64,000 nucleotides of DNA from Calliphora vicina (lineage: Eukaryota; Arthropoda; Insecta; Diptera; Calliphoridae), in the NCBI RefSeq assembly GCF_958450345.1, contig NC_088784.1, forward strand, positions 55,856,247 through 55,920,246. Reading direction: 5' to 3'. The notes under the pieces were generated by a model that worked only from the letters and a program-made list of their open reading frames with translations, was not told the DNA's origin and did no database searches. A program made the translations under genes and the position numbers. Below, in pieces: positions 32,601 through 44,600 of this stretch (positions are counted from its first letter, which is position 1; each line of letters starts with the position of its first letter).

Positions 32601-35600
32601 GTGAGGATTTATATAAGGTTTATAATTTATTAATTTAAAGTACATAATTACATTAAATAATGCTCAAATTAAAAAATAAAAAAAATTACAAAAACTCGAA
32701 TATTTTTCAGATACGGCATTGAAAGCTCCTTTCAAATATCTATCATATGATATGAATCATGATATCAGGTACGGTATTGAAAAAACTTTTTTTGGAGCCA
32801 CCCAAATGTGCATATATATTAGAGTGGGTCAATTTGTAAGGCCAACATTTGTTGATATTGTGCCATCGATTTTTCGATAGCTTTTGGCATGAGGACAAAA
32901 AATTCCACTGCTATACATATATTCAGAAAAAATCAAAAAATTTTATTTTTAAGATTTTTGCGTAATAAAAAAATTTAAAAACAAGTAAGAGAGCTATATT
33001 CGGCTGTGCCGAATCTTATATACCCTTCACCAAATTATACTTTAAAATAAAAATTTGAAATATATTTAGGTAAACAAAATTTATTTTTTTTTCCATTTGT
33101 TTTTTAATTTTTAAATTTAAAATTTTTTTTTTTAATATTTAGTAAAAAATTTTTTGTGAACAAAAAAATTCGGGTTAAAAATTTTCACGTATAGTTAGGC
33201 CTAATGATATATGAAGATTCAATAAATAAAAAGTTAAAAAAAAATAATGGCAACCGAGCCTTGAGAATTTCGGAGATATTGATGTATGAATCGTGTATGT
33301 AAATTATTTGGGGGCTTCTTAAAGTTGATTTCAACACACAGACGGACAGACGGACATGGCTATATCGACTCCGCTATCTATAACTATTCCGTTTGTAGAA
33401 ATTACAAACGGAATGACAAAGTTATATATACCCTTGCCACTCATGGTGAAGGGTATAATAAAAGTTGAGAAAAAGTAAATTTTTTTCGTAGTGGAAATTA
33501 TTTTCCTCCTGCCATAAGCTGTCGAAAAATCGATGCCACAATATCGATTGCTAAATCGATACACCCTAATATAAATATATAAGTTTGTGTAAAATATATA
33601 ATAATAATTAAAAGATGTAAAATACATATTTAACATTAATGACAATATCAAATACTTACTCTTATGACTTGGAAGAGATACTGTGGGTGAGGTAATCATG
33701 TGGCAAACACTCTCCAATTCATCAGTGATGGAAGTGTAATCGCTATGCAATTTCAAGAGAATGTTTCTCGAGGGTTTTGCATGCAGTACAGATTTTCCTA
33801 AATTACATTTTATATATTTGTTTGGTTTTGTTTTATGTTCAAGTTTACGGTACGAATTTGGTTGGAAAAAATAAAATTTCAAAGTTTTGTTTAAGAAAAG
33901 AATTAATTTACAAAATTTACAACAAAAAGAATGGAAGAGACAGAGTATTGTATAGGGATGACATATAACAACGACAATTGTTACTGCAACAATATCGGAC
34001 ACAACAACATATAAGCACGCAAATATTCCAAATCTCTTTAACTCTCTCTATTCGAGGATGCTCCATAGACTTGGAATACTTGATGCCGAACGAACGGAAG
34101 GAGATTGGTGTGCGACACATTGAGGGCTATTTATTGTACCTGTTTGTGCATCCTTATCGCTGTCTGGTTCCGATTGCGTAAGACTCATTTGACGACGTGT
34201 TAAATGTAATTGATTCAGACTTATATGGGAACGACTTATGTCGCCAACAATAGAACACGTCTCAGAATTTCTGCGACACAGGGATACAGTACGTTGGCGC
34301 ATAGCTCGATGTCTGGCAGCTGGAGAACAAAAGAATTGAATTGATACCTCAAGTACATGTAATAATGGAGTTTTGTAGCTGATTTACCTTCGAAAGTTAT
34401 GTCTGGTCCCGTTTCATCAGAATTCTCACCCACCAGTGTGTGGTCATCGTCATTCCCCAATGGCGTTAGGGTGTCCTTACTTTCCGTACTTGCTCCGGTA
34501 TCCTGTCGTACGGTTACGTATGGTGTACGTTTTATTGTCTCACATGTAGAAGGTCGTTGTGACAGCGGCACATAAGCATCAGAATCCGATTCGGATTGCA
34601 CAGATATTTTGCGCACTACCTGCTCATTAAGTGCTTCTCGTGACTTGACAATCTCATCTGATTCTTCAGGCACGGGAACTACTTCAAAGTGTGTACCATC
34701 ATCGAATATGTATGCATCTGGTCGAACTTCTGTTAATGAACGATTGAATCGACGACGATTTGTTACCTGTGTATTAGAATATATATTGTATAATATTTAA
34801 TATCTGTAGGTATTTATATCATCTGATTATGTACACATACCTGTAAACTGTTCGATAAACCTCCTAAACCACCGCCTCCACCACCGAATCCACCGCCACC
34901 ACCACCGCCATTACCACTACCTGCACCAGCAGCTTCATTATCAGATACGGATATGGTTCGTATACGTTGAAAGTCCCCAGGTATATTTATATTGGATGAA
35001 TTGAAATCGTCTTGTCCCATTGTATGCATGGCCATAAAACGATGAATCACTGCTAAATGATTCAAAATTTGCTCCGACGATTCTTCCATTTTACGTAAAC
35101 GAAACTCGATATTCTAAAATTAATAAGAAATTGAATTAAAAATAAGTTAATATTAAAAGGATTATTGTAAAATTATGGTAAGCCACTCGGATTCGACAAC
35201 AGATTTTATTACATTTTAGTGGAACATTTCTAAAAAAGTTGGCTCTCTTTCAATATCACATTGGAGAAACATGCCTGAACATAATTGGAGAAACATGCCT
35301 GAACATAACAGTATTGGCAAATATTAGATGACAATTAAAATTTTTAATACGCTTTTAAGCGAAAAAATAAAAAAAGATTTTTCGGAATCTGCAAGAGTGC
35401 GGGTCAGATTTAGGTATTAAACTTTTTTTCTGTAAATTGAACACAATAAACATAGTAAATAAAACTAAACATAGCCTGATTAGAGTTTCATAAAATTTAA
35501 CGAAAAAAATATATCAGCACTTTGGAAATGAGTTATCTTAACCATTGTATTTTTTTTTAGTTTCAGTCATAACATTTTTTCAAATAAAAAAAAAATTAAT

Positions 35601-38600
35601 TCTAAGGGACACTCTAATGTATACGTTCGTTTTTTGAAATTCAATCTATTTCGAATTTTATATGAATTTTGGGAAACCTAAGATCTTCCTGGATTTTAGA
35701 TAAATCTTCAAGACACAAAACTCTTAACTGAAATATCTATAAAGTCGTAAAACAATCAACTTTCTAATGACATTTTTTCATTTATCTCATTAAAAAACAA
35801 AAACAATAAAAATGCTAATCACAAAGATAGCATGATAAATAAATACAATTTTGTTACGTTTAGTTAAACTACAGTGCACAGTGGTTTTTAAACTTTTTTT
35901 ATTGGAAATAATTCGGTATCTTGGGAGCTATTGGAGATATTGTTACCAAATTTCACACGGTTTGAGTTAACTTCATTTACCTTAAAAACTAAAAAAATAT
36001 AATATGGTGATTTTAAACGGATTTAAAATATAAAACTTGACTTAATGTAAAATTTTAACAGTTAAAGATATCATAACAAAATTTGGAACCAATATAGACT
36101 CAAATATCCTTAAATCAATGGCATTAGAATTTTTGACATTTTTTTATTTTCAAATACCGAAATTCCTAAATCGGGGAAAATGTGTCCAAAAAACTGAGTT
36201 TTTTTTAGAAAAGTGCCTACTGTGGCGTTATTTACCGTGTGATAGTAAAAACACTTAGTAAGTATTTAAGAAACATTTGGGGTTATACAAATATGGTGCT
36301 TTACCTTTTTAGAATTTTTTTTTAATTGGCCAAGTTTGGATAAGTCTGGGGGATGATATGTCCGCTTAACTGAGCCAAATTTTTCTTTACATGCTTTTGC
36401 ATTAAGTTAGAAAAAATATATGAGCTTTTTTGGGAAAAAAATAAAAAAATACGTCCCTTTTTACAAGTTTGGATGCGTATAACTTTTTATAGGGAAGAGA
36501 TAACTGTGGTTTTTATTTTGTTTAGAATTTTATCGCCAATATTTTATTGCTGATATTTTAAAAATAAATTAATAAAAAAAAAAAATAAAACCAGCCGTAT
36601 CTAAAAAACCATAAAAAGATCGAGCAAAATTAAAAAAAATCAATAAACCTGAATATCTCTTCAACTAATAGAGATAACCTACACTTAAAAGGGTATTTTT
36701 TGTAGACTTCTCAAGGACTATTTATATTTAAATATATAAATTTCAGCTCATTCGGATCATAAATGGATTTGTGTCGTTGTTTTTTAAATTTGAGACCCGA
36801 GGTGACCAACCTCTCTCAGGAAGCTGAACAAAAGTAAATCAACTCGAAAACACCTCAGCTCCAACCATGTGAAATTTCGTAACAGTGTCTGCAATAGTTC
36901 CCAAGATACCGAATTATTTTCCAAAAAAAAACGTTTCTAAACCACTGTGCAGTGTCTGTTTTATAACTGAATGCAATTATAATAGCGGAGTTCACTATTC
37001 AGTGCTGCGAATTAGAGATGAGCGATATTTTCATACCTATGATTTAACCACTGTGATTGAAAAATCACTGGTAACAACAGTTACTGAATATAGCAAGTAA
37101 CAGGTACATTTAAGTCGTTCTTTCATATTTTTCAACATACTGTTAAATGTCGTTCCTTAATATTTTCAATATTCACTCGTAACGTTTTTGAAAAATCACT
37201 GGAACAAATATAGTAACAGGTACTTTTAATATCGTTCTTTCATAGTTATCAACATACAGTAAATGTCGTTCTTTTATATTTTTTAACATTCACTGGTAAC
37301 GTTTTTAAAAAATCACTGGTAACAAATGGAGAAAGTAACAGGTACTTTAAATGTCGTTCTCTTATGTATGTCTTGTATCATTGCAAATGCAAAATTTTAT
37401 CGTAATCCAATAACAAAATACACACAAAAACCTATACAATTTTGCTTTTGCAATGATGCAAGACCATTCGCACTTAATAGTGAACTTCGCTAATGTGTTA
37501 TATATCAATGTCAAGCTTATACAATTAAGCTTTTTTTAATATCCACATTGTGGGGCCTGTAAGCTCCTTTTGGAAAATCATTTTTACGTGCATAAATTCG
37601 TTTTGGGTGCCCAAATAGTCCAGTCAATAGGGTGCTGGACTATTCAATCTGAGGGTTGGGTGTATCTGCAGTCTCGCAAAACGCTCAGCAGTTTGTGTTT
37701 GTGTAAAAGAAAATATATTCATACGATAAGAAATTAAAAAAAAATCAGCAGGAATCATTCTTTACTTCAATCCGTGTTTTTGACCATATATATTTTAAAT
37801 ATCCCTTTATATATGAAATCGCTTTAAGGGACACAAAACTTTGAAATATATTCGCAATTTGTCTTATTAACCGAAATCATTCTTCCAAAATTTGAGTGGA
37901 TCCATAATCTATAAATCAAATTAAACAATGTTTTTGTTAGCGGAAAAAAAATAATATTATTTTTGATAGAATAATCATTTACGATGTATTCTAAAAAATA
38001 GTGCCAAATAATGCTTATTTTACCCATGGAATCGATATTCCAAAATTAAATAACGAAGCCTAATATTTATGTACATAGAGTGTAATTGTGTACGTATATA
38101 CTTTGTCTAATTATAATTTACCTGTACGGTGGCAGTTTGTAAATTCTCCTTTTGATTTATGTCCTCGATTTTTTGCGCCATTGTCTCGACACGTTCTGTG
38201 GTATTCTTAACACGCTCCTCAGTCGATTGATTCAAAATAATTTCCTGTTCGTGAAAGAAGCCTTCGACACACTCCTCTTCAAAATCGTACAAACGTTCGA
38301 GATCATCCTTTTCCAAGAAGAGCTTCAAACCATTGTCCCGTTGCACTTCCAATCCTGTGCATTTATTCGATTCAATGTGAATAAATATTATTCGATACAA
38401 GAAATACGCAATTACAGAGCAACATTGTTCGATGTTGTTACATACAAATGAATTAATTCCACAATACCGTCCCCAATGATAAATTAGAAAGCAAGTTTTT
38501 TTGTTTTAATTATTAATTAATCAAACATAAATATTTGGCACACAAATTAACATTGACAGTGTTAATCACATAAAAATAAATAAAACCAAAAAATATTGCA

Positions 38601-41600
38601 AAATAAAATTGTTAGTAAAACGTGTTGAAAAGCATAAATGCATGTATGTCGTAGTGTTAAAATTGTTAATCCATTTTTTATATATTTTCGTTTAAAAGTT
38701 GAATGTTAATATCTCAATTTGATATAGTTGATTTTAAGTAAGTTAGATTTGGACGGTGTTTTAAGAATATAATTTCGTTTTCATAAATTTGTATTTAAGC
38801 ATAAAAATCAAGCAATATAAATATGTCAAAATAAGCATTTATATGTACGTTTGTTGGTTTTTTATTACATATAAAAGTAGAACGTGTGTGTAATGTTGTG
38901 ATATAAGAACAGTAAACGATTGATTGATTAATTAAGTAAATAAATGAATAAAAGTAAATAGAACAACATTATTGGTTAAATATATTTACGAGCTTATAAA
39001 TGAAAACTCACAGGGAATAAAATTTAACTTTCTCATCCCTCTCTCACCTTTGGCTTTACGTATACAATACTTGAGCAGCGAATAGAAATGGCAAAAAGCT
39101 ATGAATGGAGGTGGAAGCACCGGCTTCTGTTGATATTCCATGACTACGGTGAAACGTTGGAACATCCACACCTGCATTAAAATTTATCGAAATGGTTAAT
39201 TAATTTACATAATTCAAACATTCAGTGGAAGAATAACAACTACAGGAGAAAAATTAACAATAAACGTTGCACAGTTGGGTCAATCGCAAAAGCTTCGATC
39301 TTGGATGACTAAATATATTTCTAAAAACATCGTCTTATTTCTAATAAATTCCGAAATAACATGAAGAAATAGTTTTGCAGAAATAAATTTTAATATAATT
39401 TTTATGCAATTGAATAAAGTGGTATTGAAAAAGTCAGATTAATTCTAAGAAAAATATGATGGATTTCATGTCAAGTGAACCAACTTTTTAAATCGATGTC
39501 TTCCGATCGTGACCAAGGTTAGTCCTATTGAATAGTAATTCAGACACAAATAGTTTAGATATCTCTTTCTTTAATATTTTCTAAAATTTTACATTTTTTT
39601 CGGAAATCAAAAACATTTTTAAAAAAAGTCAAAAAAGTTTTAGATTTCAGAAAAAAAATTCGAAACTTTTTAATTTTTTTTTGTTGAAAGATTGAAGAAA
39701 GTGCTTTCTAAAATATTTGGTGCACATAGAACAATAGATAATAAATTAAATGGATGAGAAGACACTCCAGTTTGGCCAAAATGTCAAATTTTGACATCCT
39801 CTAACTCAGAAAGTTCTTGACCGATTTGGATCGATTTCAAAAAAAAAAACATAGATATGACTTTTTTTAATGATAAAATTAGATTTTTTTTTAAAAAAAT
39901 CACCATTTTCGACCATTGCCAGAATTAAGAAAAATATTGGGACATTCAAAACCAAATAAAGTCATGGTAAAAAGCGAAAATGTAAAAAATTAAGCTTTAA
40001 TGTAAAATGAACTGGAGTTTCTTTATATTTTCACTTGCTTTATTACAAAGTCTCATTAATTGAAACCTGTCCATAATTTCACAAGTTACAAGTTGTACAA
40101 AGTTTTCATAACACGAGGTGGTTAACTTTGTATTCTAACAGGGTGGTCACAAATTTAATTTTCTTCATGCCTATTTCCTCCCCCACGATTCGTTCATATT
40201 GCACATCATTTTACAATCGTACCAGTAGTTTAGAACATTCAGATTTATTACCACTTTTTTGCGATTGACTCACTGTGCATTGTGAGTAAGTATGTCCTCA
40301 ATATGTAATGATCTAAAAGCGCCACTATTAATACAGATATTTGAGAATTGAAATAAGATAATGTATTTCGGGATTTCTAAAATATGTCAATTTAATTTTA
40401 AAAATTTCATTTGCAACTCATGCAAGATTCCCAGGATATCTAGTTGTTATTCCATGTAAATTTTGTTTATTTTTACCTGATGTGAAACCGAATTGACTTC
40501 GTTGAAAATATTATTGAATACAGCAATTAATAAATTGATTAATAAAATATTTGCTATCAACAAATACATTGACATTGTTATTGGAGTAACCCAGTGTCCT
40601 GTGAAAAAATAGGAGAAAAATGACAATTAATATAAATATAATTAAATAACACACATACATGAGTGAGTAATAAGGTGACACTTGGTTTGAACTTTTTCGA
40701 TATTCGATGCTCCCAAGGTCTAAAATTGTTCTTCATTATCAAAAAACCAAGCCATTTGAACAAAATTGTATAACGTTTATTTCTTAAAAAATATTTCTTG
40801 GCCTTTTTTTTTAATATTTAATTTAAAGTTATTTTCTTTGTAATTTTATAATTTTAAATTTCTAGGATGTTGTTAAACATTTTACGCATGTGGTAAAAAT
40901 TTGTTAAGAAAAATGTTTGTACGGGTTCAAAGCTAATTCGAATACATATTAATTAGAATGTAAATATTGAAAAATTGTGTGATTATGATTAAATTCCAAA
41001 ACAATTTTTTAATAATACTTATTAGAATTTGTATCATCTTTTACAAAAGTTAAACCTTAACTGCACAAACTTTTTTTACACTCAGTATTTTTTGGTGATC
41101 TAAAAGGTTAAATTCTAAAAAAATACTGATAATTTTATAAGTCGGAATGAAAAGATTTTTTAAAAAACATTTGTAAGTTTTATATTGGAATTATGACTTA
41201 AAATGTGGGTTTTTTTTTAAATTTTTAGCTTTTATTTTGAAATAAATAAAATACAATACAAATTTATTCAAAGTGCAGTAGAGGTTTAAAAAGTTAAGTA
41301 GTTTGTTTTGTAGGTGCTTAACTTTTTCGAATTCTTAACTTTTCCGTGATGAACTACGATGTCCGATCGTAGTTAGAGAAACTGTGAAATACCGACAATC
41401 GATATATAAGAAGTCAAGATGATATTAGAAATAGAAAAATATCGGATACTCTATTCCAAAGTGAAGCGTATTTCAAAGAGAGTGTTCTGCATCGATCGAA
41501 ACAAATAGTAGTCGGACCATTCAAAGTCTGGTTTATAATGCAGGTGAGGTAAAACTTTCCAAACACTCTAAGTCGAGTGCTGTCATGATGGAATATTACA

Positions 41601-44600
41601 ATTTCATTTAAGGTCTCTCGACTTCAATTAGAATGGACCCATTTTCCCTGCTTTTAGATGAAAGCTCGCAAACGTTTTGAAATTGCTGCTTGAGTAGCTC
41701 CCAAAGATTTTGTGACTATCGATTTTTTCGAATATTTAAAAATTTGATAGATTTAAGAAGGGTATTCATTTCAAAAAAATGGAAAATTACACTCTGATTT
41801 TTATACACTTTTACACACGAAAGATATTCCACAAAAAGTGGTATTTTTAGCAAACAATAACCAAGTGTTAACAAAATAGAGTGTAATTTTCCATTTTTTT
41901 TAAAGACTATTTATTTCAATATTCGTAATAGTTCGCATGTTATTGGACTGTCAATCTGATAAACATCATGTGTTAAACATGGTAAATATGGATACCAAAA
42001 TTATTGTTTTGACAAGTATAAATCGTAGTACCGGACAAATTTGTAAAATTTCTCTGTGAGTCGGACAAATATACAGATGAATGTATATTCTGGGATGATT
42101 CTAATATGATCTAGCTATGTTCATATGTCAGTTTAAGGCACAATAGGACCTAAAGGGATGCCTTTAGGCGGACGACATTTTTTCGAAAATATTATTTGTT
42201 GATCAGAAATGGTCCAAATCCACCACGACGCTTAGATACAAATAAATTAGGAGCAGATCTAGAAAATCGAAATTTGTCACAAATTTCAAGTTACTGCTAA
42301 TATCTAACTTATATATACATAAATAGGTCGAATTGGTAAACCATTTTAGATCAAAATATATGAAAAACTTTGTTTGAATTTACCACTGTATATATTTTGA
42401 TCCCGATAACATTTAAATGCATGACTCTAGCAATGTGAAATCTACCACGAATTTTTTCTAATAATAGAAAATATAATACTAAGCAAATCTGGTGAACCAG
42501 TTAAATGTTTTAATACAAAACGCGCAACAATCCGTGCTCTTAATATATTGGTGATGAGTATTCGACACAGCCGAATATGACACTCTTTCTTATTAGTAAT
42601 AAATACATTTTTTAACCAACCTGTAACACAAGCGGGTTGACTTGGATTTTCACCACATGGTGGATCAATATCATCTGCAAACACTTCACCATACAACATG
42701 AAGTACGGTTGATAAGTGACCTGAAAAGAAACGTGCAACAAAAAGTTATTAAACAAATTTTATTTCATCTACATCCACTAAATTGTATACATTTATACGT
42801 AATTAAGTGAAACACATATACGAGGATACAACATCAAATACAAAGAGGTTCAGTTGACAGGCAAAATTAGTTTATTTTTTATTATTATCGTACATGTAGG
42901 TACATATTTTTTTATTTAAATATCATTGAGAAATGATTTCAACATTTATTTAGTTTTTTTACAGATTTTTCATGGAATAATTTAAAACTTAAAATAAGCT
43001 CAATATCAATTACAGAGAAGTATACATATAAAATTAAAAATTAATTAACTGAAAGACTTTTTTTAAAACGAACGAAAAGCTCGCCTCATTCATAAGTTTT
43101 TTATTCGTTTTATAACAAGAGATATAAACGTTTTTAAATTTACATAGTTTTTTACATCTTTAGATAGACAAAACTAAAAATGAAAGATAATGTCACAAGT
43201 TCTATTGGGTAGAAAGACAATAAATGTTAATTATTTTATTGTTCTCTCTAAGTAGTTCTATCAGTTTATATGAAAGTGACCTACCACTTGAACAAGGAAG
43301 GCACCTAGCTAGACACCTTCTAGATATTTTGTGAGCGGTTAGGGAGAATTCCAAACGAACTTGTTAATTTTTGAAAAATCATTGATACATTAGTTTGATA
43401 TTCATTGATAAAATGCTTATACCCATAAGATATTCCAGCAACATAATTCCATTAAATGAGATCAACAATAAATTCGTTTGTCATTTGAAAGGAATACACT
43501 TAAGGTAACATGATGACATGACAATGTAAATTTTTATACATTTAGAAAAATCAGTAAGTCCAATAATTGTCGGAATCGGTTTTGAAAAGGACAGAAAAAG
43601 TACATTGGTTGTACATTCGATCTGGAATTAAATTCTTCATCGATTAAACAATAAATTATATTGGATTTCATAAGTCAAATGTACCTTTTTGTCGTTTTCA
43701 AAACCGATTACGATAATGATTGGATTCTATGACAACCCCGAGTGCCAATGAATTTATCCGAGTTCAGCTCGATTAAACTTTTATCTTTTAATTGGTATAC
43801 TAACAAAAATTTTATCCAAAAGACTTTCTAACGTACATTGCGATGTCTGTTGTTTGATTTTTCTTTTAGAATTTTGAGAAATTCTTACTTAACTTCAATG
43901 CTGAAAATTTTAATTAATCCGGACATTGTTAACATCGCACACTGTGGTAAATCAAAAATCTAGCTGGACAAAATTAAAAAATAAATGTCTGGCAACATTC
44001 CTTCTGATCATTTAATGAGCTTCTCAATACAATAGGGAACTGTAATTCATGTTTTGTTTTTTTGGTTTTTAGCTCCGATTAGGAAAAACTAAGCTTTAAA
44101 GTCAGTTGTTCTCAACAGGTACATTAAGATTTCAAAGAGAAGTGTATTTTTTGTGTGAATTTGGTTTATGATTAAAAAGGCTACGGTGATAGTCATAGTT
44201 TTAGTTTTTTTATTTTATTATTAAGCTCTATTTCAAGGAAATATGCAACAATTTTTATTTAATTATTTCCATTGTAACTATTAAAAAAAACAATTTTTTG
44301 TGAAAAGATCAGAAATTGGAAAAAATAAAATATTTCCTTTTTTCAAGTAGAGTTAAAGCTGTTTATTCCGCATAGTTCCGCTGTAAAACTATATTTGGGT
44401 TAATCTGTCAAGTGTTCACTTTAAGGCAAATCAAAAACATCTTGCGCATTTTTGCGACCGCCATACATTTTTTTTCACTTTTCCAGTATGACCTACACAA
44501 AGAAAAAATAAAATATTTCCTTTTTTCAAGTAGAGTTAAAGCTGTTTATTCCGGATAGTTCCGCTGTAAAACTATATTTGAGTTAATCTTTCAAGTGTTC

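Noticed and set aside
33331..34002. 223-codon minus-strand open frame around a Trpm exon
   Set aside because: Only 33660-33797 of it is bounded by splice sites in the correct phase. The rest runs through intron and a family A repeat.
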